A DNA stretch of 64,000 bases from Streptomyces sp. NBC_00370 (GTDB lineage Bacteria; Actinomycetota; Actinomycetes; Streptomycetales; Streptomycetaceae): the NCBI RefSeq assembly GCF_036084755.1, contig NZ_CP107968.1, positions 1,533,501 through 1,597,500 of the forward strand. Direction: 5' to 3'. Both the position numbers and the translations under genes were made by a program. Positions 23,703 to 30,929 of the stretch are shown here, piece by piece. Each line of letters starts with the position of its first letter. Within the stretch, counting starts at the first letter, position 1. The notes under the pieces were generated by a model that ran no database searches, had not been told where the DNA came from, and saw only the letters and a program-made list of their open reading frames with translations.

Positions 23703-24386
23703 CTACGTGTGACTGCCCGTCAGTGTCGCGTAGACCACGACGTTGTCGGGGTAGTAGTGGTCCGCCTTGGAGTACGTACCACCGCAGGTGATGAGCCGGA
23801 GCGCGGCCTGGTCGGTGTTGCGGTACACCGCGACCGTCGGGAAGTCGTCCTTGGCGTACGTCGCGATCCGGTCCACCGTGAACCGCGCGGTGCGCCCGTC
23901 CTGCCGTTGGACGTCGATCCGGTCGCCGGGCGCGAGATCCCCCAGCTTGAAGAAGACCGAGGGCACACCGTTCCAGGTGACATGGCCCGCGATGACCGAG
24001 GGGCCCTGCGCGCCGGGCGTGGGACCCGGTGTGAACCAGCCCGCCTTCGCCGGGTCACGCGGGGTCTCCATGGTCTTGTCCTTCGCGAGCCCCAGCTCCT
24101 CCAGTGTCGAAGACACCTTGATCGAGGGGATTGTCACCCGCACCGGCCGGGAGGCGGGCAGCGCGGCGACGTGCTGCGCGTGCGCTCCCGCCCCGGTGGA
24201 CGGGGCACTTGAGCCCGTCTTCGGACCGGCCGGCATGGAGACCGGCGGCCCGCCGCTGTCGACCGCCCGGGGCGGCGCGGGCTGCTGCCGGGTGAGTCCC
24301 ACCGCCAGCAGCAGCCCGCCCACGATCAGCAGGACCGGAATCGTGACCAGCAAAATCGTGCGCCGACGCGCGAACGTGGCGTCCAT
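23703..24386 (-). CDS. class F-type sortase
   Basis: 227-residue membrane-anchored transpeptidase. One N-terminal helix (TILLVTIPVLLIVGGLLLAVG, about 10-30) is followed by a Pro/Ser linker and the sortase barrel from about 83. Catalytic His135 is in VIAGHVTWNG and Cys201 in LRLITCGG. Near the C-terminus, where related enzymes usually have Arg in HYRDN, the sequence reads HYYPDN; the catalytic Arg may be displaced. ATG 24386 follows GGAGGGACGGA. The CHRD-domain gene lies 31 bp upstream on the same strand, suggesting that it is the sortase substrate or partner. Confidence 0.9.
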   Translation of the reverse strand: MDATFARRRTILLVTIPVLLIVGGLLLAVGLTRQQPAPPRAVDSGGPPVSMPAGPKTGSSAPSTGAGAHAQHVAALPASRPVRVTIPSIKVSSTLEELGLAKDKTMETPRDPAKAGWFTPGPTPGAQGPSVIAGHVTWNGVPSVFFKLGDLAPGDRIDVQRQDGRTARFTVDRIATYAKDDFPTVAVYRNTDQAALRLITCGGTYSKADHYYPDNVVVYATLTGSHT

Positions 24387-24417
24387 TCCGCTCCGTCCCT
24401 CCTGTCCGGTCCGCTGC

Positions 24418-25233
24418 TCAGCTGCCCTGGCGGGTGTCGGCGGGACGCATCTTGCGCCGGGCGGCGAACAGCGCGCCGGCCGCGACAACGGCCAGTCCGC
24501 CACCGGCGATCAGGCCGGGCGACTCGATGCCCTGCGTGGTGCCGGAACCCGTCTCGACCCCGCCCACGGGCATGGAACCCACTGCCGCGCCCTTGACCAT
24601 GCCGCAGTCGGTGGGTGCGGTGGCCTCCTGCGGGAGCTTCGGGTCGAGGTCGCTCTTGCCGGCGCCGAAGTCGTACTTCTTGTTGTTGTTGGGGTCGATG
24701 CCGTGCTGCACGACGTGCAGGTCCTTGATGTGGTCGGCGACGTCCTGCGACACGTTGATCGTGCGCGAGTACTTGAGGTCGCCGTTCTTGTCGGCGACGG
24801 GCATCCGGTCGACGGCCAGACCACTGGCCATGTCCGTGGCGCCCTTGGTGGTCAGCGAGATGTTGATGTTGCCGTACATCGGCACACCCTCACTGGTGGA
24901 GACGATGCCGTCGCCGTCCTTGTCGGCGCTCGCGTCGGGGCAGTGGAAGTCCGTGCCCTTGGTGTCGCCGTGGATGTGCTGGGCGTGCGGCGCGCCGGGG
25001 GTCAGACCCGAGGACTCGATCTTCACCGTCAGCTTCGTACCGTCCAGGCTGAGCAGCGCGACACCGGTGGCACCGGAGTCGTTCAGGCTGTCCAGGTCGA
25101 TCTGGTACGTGTTGTTGTCCTGCGCCTTCGTGGTGGTGCCACCGGCGGCGAACGACGGCGCGGCCCCCGCGAGTGTGAGTGCGGCAGGCAGGGCCATGAG
25201 TGCGGTGAGGCGGACTGTGCGCTGGGCTATCAC
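24418..25233 (-). CDS. secreted CHRD-domain surface protein
   Basis: About 271 residues. The GTG at 25233 sits nine bases after AAGGGG; an ATG at 25242 is directly against that site and so less likely. A signal peptide (LTALMALPAALTLAGAAPSF) precedes a CHRD domain with SGLTPGAPHAQHIHGDTKG and repeated acidic Asp-rich loops (DASADKDGDGIV). The C-terminus has GVETGSG, a helix LIAGGGLAVVAAGALFAA and a basic tail RRKMRP, the layout of a cell-wall sorting signal although without LPxTG or LAxTG. It is encoded immediately before the sortase. The ligand or role of CHRD proteins here is unknown. Confidence 0.85.
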   Translation of the reverse strand: MIAQRTVRLTALMALPAALTLAGAAPSFAAGGTTTKAQDNNTYQIDLDSLNDSGATGVALLSLDGTKLTVKIESSGLTPGAPHAQHIHGDTKGTDFHCPDASADKDGDGIVSTSEGVPMYGNINISLTTKGATDMASGLAVDRMPVADKNGDLKYSRTINVSQDVADHIKDLHVVQHGIDPNNNKKYDFGAGKSDLDPKLPQEATAPTDCGMVKGAAVGSMPVGGVETGSGTTQGIESPGLIAGGGLAVVAAGALFAARRKMRPADTRQGS

Positions 25234-25404
25234 GTGAGGCATCCCCTTCGTGCGGCCCACGAACCGTGCACGGGGGCCGCGTTGGTTTCTTGCCTCACAT
25301 TCGGTGTGCTGCGCTCCGCGGCTTGGTCCGAACACGACATTTCTGTGAATCGCCGTGAGGAAGTCGCGAACGGGCAGGTCGCAGGCGTGCGACGCGGTGC
25401 GGTG

Positions 25405-25803
25405 TCAGACGAAACCGGTGACGGTCACGCCCACTTCCGGGGCCACCGTGTCCGTGAGGCCCGAACCCACCACCGCTTCGGCCACCGCGACACGCACCGC
25501 ACGCGCGACGTCGACCGCGCGCCGGTTGCGGCGCAGCACGACATGGACGCTGATCGTCCACACACCGTCCGCGCCCGGTGTGCCGTCCGCGCCGTCGGGG
25601 GTCCGGCGCTCGACCCGTACCCCGGTGCCGTCGGGCCGCCCTTCGGAGTCGCGCCGCAGCACCGACGGCACCGAGCCGCGCAGCAGTCCGGCGAGGCCGG
25701 GGCGCAGGAACGCCACACCGGGCACCGCGAGCGCCGCCGGCGCCGCGACACCGGACAGCCGCTCCTCGACGGTCCGCCCCTTGTCCCGCTCCTGTTGGGT
25801 CAC
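25405..25803 (-). CDS. Asp23/Gls24-like small protein
   Basis: 132 residues starting with GTG 25803, which overlaps the stop of the preceding gene (GTGA). The sequence contains a conserved-looking core (VPGVAFLRPGLAGLLRG, then TISVHVVLRRNRRAVDVARA and VAEAVVGSGL) matching the beta-alpha pattern of the Asp23 alkaline-shock fold: a domain of about 110 residues with VPGV near its start. There is no signal or membrane helix. It is translationally coupled to the zinc-motif Asp23-like gene and to the ECF sigma gene upstream. The assignment is by pattern and context, so moderate. Confidence 0.7.
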   Translation of the reverse strand: MTQQERDKGRTVEERLSGVAAPAALAVPGVAFLRPGLAGLLRGSVPSVLRRDSEGRPDGTGVRVERRTPDGADGTPGADGVWTISVHVVLRRNRRAVDVARAVRVAVAEAVVGSGLTDTVAPEVGVTVTGFV

Positions 25804-26471
25804 CGGCCCGCTCCTTCCCACGTCGCTCCTTCGTCCTGCCCGGCGTCGTCCGCGATGTCCGTGATCGTGACGTCCACGGCGGCGACGCTCATGCCGAGCG
25901 CGCTGTCCGCCGCATCCGTGACCTGCTCCCTGATCCGGTCGGCCGTCTCCTGGAGCGGCCGGGCCAACGTGACCACCGCGCTCAGCCGTACCCGTACCGG
26001 CCCGCGCAGCGGCCCTCGCGGCGCGGCCGGCGACTCGTCGGCGGACACGGGCAGCGGGCTGATCCGGCAGCTGCCCACCCGTACACCGGGCAGCAGTTCG
26101 GCCGCTGCCCGCAGGGTCCTGGCCGCCGCGGCCTCGATGATCCAGGTGTCGTCGCCCGGACCGCCCAGCGGAAGGGTGCGGCCCGGTCGCAGTTCCAGCC
26201 GTACGACATCCATGACGCGCGAGGTGAGTGAGGCCGTGTCCGCCTCGTCGAATCCGGTGTCGCGCACCTCTTGTACGGCCCGGCCGAGCTGGGCCAGGTC
26301 GTCCAGCGCGGCGGCGCAGTAGGGGCAGCCGTCGGCGTGCGGGTCGGGCCTGCCGTCCTCCCAGCCCTCCCACACCTGCGACAGCAGGCGTCCGCAGGGC
26401 AGTTGCTCGTCGTCGTCCGCCGACTGCCGGACGTTCCCGTAGGGGGGACCGGAGTTCGCGTTCACCGCCAT
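25800..26471 (-). CDS. zinc-motif (anti-sigma-like) protein fused to an Asp23/Gls24-like domain
   Basis: 223 residues. The N-terminus has PCGRLL (Cys26) and HADGCPYC, giving His45-x3-Cys49-x2-Cys52, the pattern of zinc-binding anti-sigma domains. The rest (about 75-215) is Asp23-like: LPGVRVGSCRISPLPV, VRVRLSAVVTLARPLQETA, DVTITDIADD. No membrane helix is present. Its ATG lies inside the end of the ECF sigma gene (10-nt overlap), the usual arrangement for an anti-sigma partner. I infer that it restrains the sigma factor and links it to envelope-bound Asp23 proteins; this combination is unfamiliar to me. The family reading is by motif only. Confidence 0.75.
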   Translation of the reverse strand: MAVNANSGPPYGNVRQSADDDEQLPCGRLLSQVWEGWEDGRPDPHADGCPYCAAALDDLAQLGRAVQEVRDTGFDEADTASLTSRVMDVVRLELRPGRTLPLGGPGDDTWIIEAAAARTLRAAAELLPGVRVGSCRISPLPVSADESPAAPRGPLRGPVRVRLSAVVTLARPLQETADRIREQVTDAADSALGMSVAAVDVTITDIADDAGQDEGATWEGAGR

Positions 26472-27052
26472 GCGCCCATCGCCTCCGTCAGATAGCGCCG
26501 AGCGCGGAACACCCGCGCGCGGACCGCCTGTTGGCTGATCCCGACCGTCTCGGCGATGGTCTCGTAGGACGTGCCGTCCAGCTCGCGCAGCACCCAGCAG
26601 ACCCGCTGCTCGGGTGACAGACCGGCCATGGCCACCGACAGGGCCTCCACCGCCGCGTGTGTCTCGGCGCTCCTGGCCGGGGAGTCGTGGTGGTCGGGAG
26701 CGGGCTGCTCGGGCACGGTGTCGAGCGGGGTGACCGGCCGCCTGGCCCGCAGTACGTTCAGACAGCGGTTGGTCACGATCCGGTGCACCCAGGTGCCGAA
26801 CGCGGCGTCCCCGCGGAACTCGGGGAGCTTGCGCCAGGCGCTGACGAGTGAGTCCTGCACGGCGTCCTCCGCTTCGGTACGGCTGCCGAGCAGCCGGGTG
26901 GCCAGCGTCAGCAGGACCGGGCCGTAGCGGCGCACCAGCGTCTCGAACGCCTCTTCGTCGCCCTCGCCCGCCCGTACGGCCAGCAGAGCGTCGTCATGCC
27001 AGGGACGGCCGTCACCCGCCGCCCGTGTCGTGCCCAGGTCCCCGGACAACAC
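26462..27052 (-). CDS. ECF-family RNA polymerase sigma factor
   Basis: 196 residues. Region 2 runs from about 25 (EEAFETLVRRYGPVLLTLAT) through EAEDAVQDSLVSAWRKLPEF and FGTWVHRIVTNRCLN. A Pro/His linker precedes region 4 (LSPEQRVCWVLRELDGTSYE, then TIAETVGISQQAVRARVFRA), the -35-binding helix-turn-helix. The GTG at 27052 (or the next codon, TTG, at 27049) lies just after AAAGGAG; upstream in-frame residues look like noise. The gene is first in a coupled run with the zinc-motif Asp23 protein and the small Asp23-like protein. It probably switches on the divergent Asp23/AmaP genes (inference). Confidence 0.93.
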   Translation of the reverse strand: MLSGDLGTTRAAGDGRPWHDDALLAVRAGEGDEEAFETLVRRYGPVLLTLATRLLGSRTEAEDAVQDSLVSAWRKLPEFRGDAAFGTWVHRIVTNRCLNVLRARRPVTPLDTVPEQPAPDHHDSPARSAETHAAVEALSVAMAGLSPEQRVCWVLRELDGTSYETIAETVGISQQAVRARVFRARRYLTEAMGAWR

Positions 27053-27258
27053 GGCTCCTTTCGCTCGCCTCACCGTGTTGGACACCCGGCGGCCGGGCGT
27101 GTGACGCGGCTTTCGCACACTATCCGGCGGCGGCGTACGGCAGCGGCCGTCCGAACAACCCGGGGAATGCGCGTCACAACCCCGTGGAAGGCGTGTCGAA
27201 GTAGGTGAGGGCACGCAGGAGTTCCCCGCCGCCCCGCCCGACCGACCGAGGAGATGCC

Positions 27259-27762
27259 ATGACCACGGACCTGTCGCCCGCCGTGCCTGCGGCGAGCAGC
27301 ACGGAGAAGAACCAGAACGCGCAGAACACCACCACGCTCAGCGGGGGCGGCACCGGCCCCGCCGAACCGGCGGCGACGCGCGGCAAGACGGCCATCGCCG
27401 ACCTCGTGGTGGTCAAGATCGCGGGTACGGCCGCACGGGACATCCCCGGCGTGCACGACATGGGCGGCGGCCTCTCCCGGACGCTCGGAGCGGTACGCAA
27501 CCGTGTCCCGGGCGGTCGCCCGAACGTGGGACGCGGCGTGAAGGTGGAGGTCGGTGAGCGGCAGACCGCCATCGATCTGGATCTGGTGGTGGAGTACGGC
27601 GTGCCGATCACGGACGTGGCGCGTGACGTACGGGAGAACGTGATCGCGGCCGTCGAGCGGATCACCGGTCTTGAGGTCGTCGAGGTCAACATCGCGGTCA
27701 ACGACGTACACCTGCCGGAGGACGACGACGCGGACTCGGCGTCCGAGGCCCGGGTCGCTTAA
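27259..27762 (+). CDS. Asp23/Gls24 family envelope stress protein
   Basis: 167 residues from ATG 27259, after GAGGAG. A disordered Ser/Thr/Asn-rich head of about 45 residues precedes the Asp23 fold: GKTAIADLVVVKIAGTAARD, IPGVHDMGGG, VEVGERQTAIDLDLVVEYGV, VARDVRENVIAAVERITGLE and VVEVNIAVNDVHLPEDDD, a full-length and well-conserved match. In Gram-positives Asp23 forms a network under the membrane, anchored by AmaP, which is encoded three genes downstream. It is first in a rightward operon divergent from the ECF sigma gene, 206 bp away, which is likely its regulator. Confidence 0.93.
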   Translation: MTTDLSPAVPAASSTEKNQNAQNTTTLSGGGTGPAEPAATRGKTAIADLVVVKIAGTAARDIPGVHDMGGGLSRTLGAVRNRVPGGRPNVGRGVKVEVGERQTAIDLDLVVEYGVPITDVARDVRENVIAAVERITGLEVVEVNIAVNDVHLPEDDDADSASEARVA

Positions 27763-27845
27763 CCAGGCCGCTGGTTCGAGAACCGCACGTGTCCCTTTTC
27801 GACAACCGCACGTGTCCCCCGCACATGACGACGGTGAGGTGAGTG

Positions 27846-28034
27846 ATGAGCAGAGCGACAGTGGGTCTGATGGTGGGTATGGCGCTGGGCTTCGCGGGCT
27901 GGTTCGGCGGTTTCGGCGCGTTCCTCGTGGTGGCCGCCCTGGGGGCGGTCGGCTTTGTGGTCGGCCGGCTCCTCGACGGCGACGACTTCGATCTGCGCGA
28001 GTTCCTGAACTCCGGTCGCAGGGGACGCCGATGA
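27846..28034 (+). CDS. DUF2273-like small membrane protein
   Basis: 62 residues from ATG 27846, six bases after GAGG; a GTG one codon earlier is also in frame. The protein has two close hydrophobic segments (TVGLMVGMALGFAGWFGGFG and AFLVVAALGAVGFVVGRLL), then a charged tail DGDDFDLREFLNSGRRGRR. This size and layout match the DUF2273 small membrane proteins found beside Asp23 genes. The stop overlaps the next start as ATGA, so translation is coupled to the DUF6286 protein. It probably forms part of the membrane platform for Asp23. Confidence 0.82.
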   Translation: MSRATVGLMVGMALGFAGWFGGFGAFLVVAALGAVGFVVGRLLDGDDFDLREFLNSGRRGRR

Positions 28035-29128
28035 CGACGCCCGGTGACCGCGCAGGCACCGCTGCGGCGCCCGGCGAGCGCGGTACGACGACGGTGGCCG
28101 ACCGCGCGGTCCGGCGGATCGCCGAGCGGGCCGCCGGGGAGGCACTGCGGCCCGGCGCGGTACGGGTCGCCCACGGGTCCGTCTCCGTGCAGGGCCGGCG
28201 GGCGCATGTGGCGCTCGACGTCGCGCTGCCGTATCCGGTGGGCCTCGACGATGCGGGCGACCGGATCCAGCGGAGGGTGGCCGAGCGGACCGGTGAACTC
28301 ACCGGCCTCACGGTCACCCGGACCCGGATCCGCATCCGCGGGCTCGACGGCACACCGGACGAGCCCGGGGCGCAGGGCCTCCCGAGCCCTCGGGGCCATC
28401 AGGACAGCGCATCCGTCAACGCCGGCACCGACACCGGCACGGACACCGGCACCGCGGTGCCGACCGCCCGGCGGCCCTGGGCCCAGCGCCGCACACCCAT
28501 GGTGCTGCTCCTGCTGGCAGCCGCCGCGGCCTGCGCCCTGCTGCTGTACGACGTCGTGGCCGTGCACGCGGCGAACCGCGCCGCCATGGGGTGGCGGACG
28601 CGGCTGCTGGACTGGCTCTCCGGTCACGGTCCCGGCGACGCGGTGGTGACCGGGCTCGCTGTGCTGATCGCGGTGGTCGGACTGTGGCTGCTGGTACTCG
28701 CCGTCACGCCGGGACACCGCCGCCAACTCCCGCTGGTCACCGTCGAACCCGGCCTCCGCGCGGTGCTCGACCGTCCGGCCGTGGCCGTACTCGTCCGTGA
28801 CGCGGTCGGCGACGTACCCGGCGTCACCGAATGCCGGACCCGGGTCGGCAGACGGCGGATCCGGGTACGGGCCCAGCTCGGGTTCGGCGACCGGGCGAGC
28901 GCCGAACAGGCCGTGACCGCCGCCGCGTCGCGGGTGCTGGACGGGCTGAGCCTGCACCGCCCGCTGCGGCTGCGGGTGGCGGTGAGCGCGGAAGCACATG
29001 CCGATCTGACCCCCGACCGTCCCGCGCAACCCCCGTCCACGCAAACCCCGCCCACGCCCACGCCGGGGCCGACACCGATGCCGGAACTGACCGGGAAGGG
29101 AACGGATCCCGATGCGCCAGGTGCGTAA
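28031..29128 (+). CDS. Asp23-like / DUF6286 membrane protein
   Basis: 365 residues. The N-terminal 110 residues form an Asp23-like domain (VADRAVRRIAERAAGEALRP, GRRAHVALDVALPYPVGLDD). A low-complexity linker with GTDTGTDTGT follows, then two membrane helices (TPMVLLLLAAAAACALLLYD and DAVVTGLAVLIAVVGLWLLV). A DUF6286-type domain (VEPGLRAVLDRPAVAVLVRD, VTECRTRVGRRRIRVRAQ) and a Pro/Thr tail complete it. It carries a soluble Asp23-like module and its own membrane anchor, so it may tether or cap the Asp23 assembly. It starts inside the DUF2273 stop and overlaps the AmaP gene by 17 nt. Confidence 0.85.
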   Translation: MTTPGDRAGTAAAPGERGTTTVADRAVRRIAERAAGEALRPGAVRVAHGSVSVQGRRAHVALDVALPYPVGLDDAGDRIQRRVAERTGELTGLTVTRTRIRIRGLDGTPDEPGAQGLPSPRGHQDSASVNAGTDTGTDTGTAVPTARRPWAQRRTPMVLLLLAAAAACALLLYDVVAVHAANRAAMGWRTRLLDWLSGHGPGDAVVTGLAVLIAVVGLWLLVLAVTPGHRRQLPLVTVEPGLRAVLDRPAVAVLVRDAVGDVPGVTECRTRVGRRRIRVRAQLGFGDRASAEQAVTAAASRVLDGLSLHRPLRLRVAVSAEAHADLTPDRPAQPPSTQTPPTPTPGPTPMPELTGKGTDPDAPGA

Positions 29129-29696
29129 TGTGACGAACCGAATCGCCTTGGCGTGCGCGGGCGTTGCCCTGCTCGCCTCCGGTCTGTTCCTGCTCTCCGC
29201 CGGATCCGCCGTACGGTCACGGCTCCCCGCCTGGTGGCCGGTGCCCGGCGCGGACACGGCGCTCGTGGACCGGCCGGGCCTTGAGCGGCTGCGCGAACAC
29301 ACCTGGTGGACACCGGCCGTGCTGAGCGGGCTCACGGTGCTCCTGCTGCTGCTCCTCTGGTGGCTGGCAGGACAGCTCCGTGGCGGTGGCCGTCGTCCGA
29401 TCCCGCTGACGCCCAGGGGCATCAGCCTGCGCACCGGCGCACTCGCCCAGGCCATGGCCACGCGGAGCGCCCAACTGCCGGGCGTGGCCCGCGCGCACGT
29501 CCGCCTCCGCCACGGATCGCGCCGGCTGCGGGCCACGGTCGACGTCGTGCTGGAGCCGGACGCCGAACCCGCGGCCGTACTTCACCGGCTGTCGGCCGAA
29601 ACCCTCGCCCAGGCACGCGAGTCGGCGGCTCCGCGCTCCGTCGACGCGGCCGTACGCATGCGGGTGCGGGCCCACCGGGAGCGCCGGACCCGCTGA
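29112..29696 (+). CDS. amaP: alkaline shock membrane anchor protein AmaP
   Basis: 194 residues with two membrane helices (IALACAGVALLASGLFLLSA and AVLSGLTVLLLLLLWWLAGQ) joined by an extracellular loop. A cytoplasmic domain follows (ISLRTGALAQAMATRSAQLP, then ARAHVRLRHGSRRLRATVDV), the arrangement of AmaP, which recruits Asp23 to the membrane. The start lies within the end of the DUF6286 gene, so expression is coupled. It closes the Asp23 operon. The gene assignment rests on topology, pattern and context. Confidence 0.85.
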   Translation: MRQVRNVTNRIALACAGVALLASGLFLLSAGSAVRSRLPAWWPVPGADTALVDRPGLERLREHTWWTPAVLSGLTVLLLLLLWWLAGQLRGGGRRPIPLTPRGISLRTGALAQAMATRSAQLPGVARAHVRLRHGSRRLRATVDVVLEPDAEPAAVLHRLSAETLAQARESAAPRSVDAAVRMRVRAHRERRTR

Positions 29697-29711
29697 CTCA
29701 GCGCCCGTTGG

Positions 29712-30260
29712 TCACGACCGGCCGCCGAACTGCCAGCGGTGGACCTCGATGTCGGCGTACCGGTCGGACGTGAGGACGGCGCGCGCCGTGGCCGGGTCCG
29801 GTGCGCGCACCAGCGCCGCGGTCCCCAGCCAGTTGGCGCCGTCGTCGGACAACAACGGCCCGTACGCGATCAGTTCGTCACCGTCATCCGGTACGTCCAG
29901 GTCGGCGGCGGGGCCCGTACCGAGGCCGAGCACCAGATACCGGTTGCCCTCGGCCGGGCCGCCGGGGAAGCCCCACATGGTGCGGCCCAGCAGATTGCGC
30001 CAGCGGCGCAGCAGCACGTCCCGGTACACGCCGGCCTGGTAGCCGGGCTCGTCGAAGGCGAAGGCACGGGCGGCGGCCGGGTCCGGCAGGTCGAGGACGT
30101 GCACGCTGCCGGTGGGCGTGTCGCCGTCGTCGGCGAGCGTCGGGCCGCGGGCGATCATCTCCTGCGCGTACCGGTCCATGTACGACCAGTGCTCTTCCAG
30201 CAGTTCGTCGCGCAGGGCCAGGGAACCCGGCCGGTCGCGGTGGTGGCAGAAGTACTCCAT
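29712..30260 (-). CDS. YCII-related domain protein
   Basis: 182 residues with two ferredoxin-like YciI-type halves. The first opens MEYFCHHRDRPGSLALRDEL and contains HWSYMDRY and ADDGDTPTGSVHVLDLPDPA with FAFDEPGYQAGVY. The second reads LVLGLGTGPAADL, IAYGPLLSDDG and AALVRAPDPATARAVLTSD. YciI-like proteins are thought to be small enzymes or binding proteins of uncertain chemistry. It is divergent from the TetR gene, and a palindrome in the shared promoter suggests TetR control. Confidence 0.85.
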   Translation of the reverse strand: MEYFCHHRDRPGSLALRDELLEEHWSYMDRYAQEMIARGPTLADDGDTPTGSVHVLDLPDPAAARAFAFDEPGYQAGVYRDVLLRRWRNLLGRTMWGFPGGPAEGNRYLVLGLGTGPAADLDVPDDGDELIAYGPLLSDDGANWLGTAALVRAPDPATARAVLTSDRYADIEVHRWQFGGRS

Positions 30261-30294
30261 GGCCTCAGTATCGGCGTTGCCCTTCCTAGGATCT

Positions 30295-30309
30295 CTAGGT
30301 TATACCTAG
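30295..30309. promoter_or_regulatory. TetR-type palindromic operator
   Basis: CTAGGT-TAT-ACCTAG has perfect 6-bp arms. It is flanked by another CCTAGG (30285-30290) and lies 27 bases before the TetR start and 35 before the divergent YCII gene, an ideal place to repress both. Confidence 0.65.
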
Positions 30310-30335
30310 GAGTGTTAGGAAGACGAGGAGGACAC

Positions 30336-30929
30336 ATGGTGCGGGCCGGTCTGACGGTGGAGCGGGTGACGATCGCGGGCGCCGAGCTGGCGGACGAGGT
30401 CGGGCTCGATCAAGTGACCATGTCGCAGGTCGCGCGGCGGCTCGGCGTGAAGGACGCGAGTCTGTACAGCCACGTCCGCGGACTGGAGGATCTGCGCGGC
30501 CGGATCGCGCTGCTCGCCGCGGACGAGAAGACCATCCGGATCGCCGAGGCGACCACCGGATGCGCGGGCAAGGACGCACTGGTCGCTTTCGCCAACGCCT
30601 GGCGCGCGTACGCCCACGCGCATCCCGGCCGCTACATGGCGACGCAGACCCCGATCGAGATCGACCCGGAGCTGGTGGCCAAGGCGGCAGGACCCCGGCG
30701 CGCGGTGGAACTGACCTACGGCATGCTGCGCGCCTACGGGCTGCCCGAACCCGATCTGACCGACGCGGTACGGCTGTTGCGCAGCACGTTCCACGGGTTC
30801 GTCGCGCTGGAGGCCGCCGGCGGCTTCGGGCACGAGCGTCCGCCGCAGCAGTCCTGGGACCGCGCCCTCGACGCGCTGCACACCCTCCTCGAACACTGGC
30901 CGACCGCCCCGGAAGGAGCTCCCTCATGA
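30336..30929 (+). CDS. TetR-family transcriptional regulator
   Basis: 197 residues from ATG 30336, after GAGGAGG. The N-terminal DNA-binding domain is typical: VTIAGAELADEVGLDQVTMS and QVARRLGVKDASLYSHVRGL. The C-terminal domain contains the TFHGFVALEAAGGF motif of the WHG (TetR_C_33) group. The stop overlaps the start of the following hydrolase gene (ATGA), so the pair is coexpressed, with the divergent YCII gene as another likely target. The ligand is unknown. Confidence 0.92.
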   Translation: MVRAGLTVERVTIAGAELADEVGLDQVTMSQVARRLGVKDASLYSHVRGLEDLRGRIALLAADEKTIRIAEATTGCAGKDALVAFANAWRAYAHAHPGRYMATQTPIEIDPELVAKAAGPRRAVELTYGMLRAYGLPEPDLTDAVRLLRSTFHGFVALEAAGGFGHERPPQQSWDRALDALHTLLEHWPTAPEGAPS

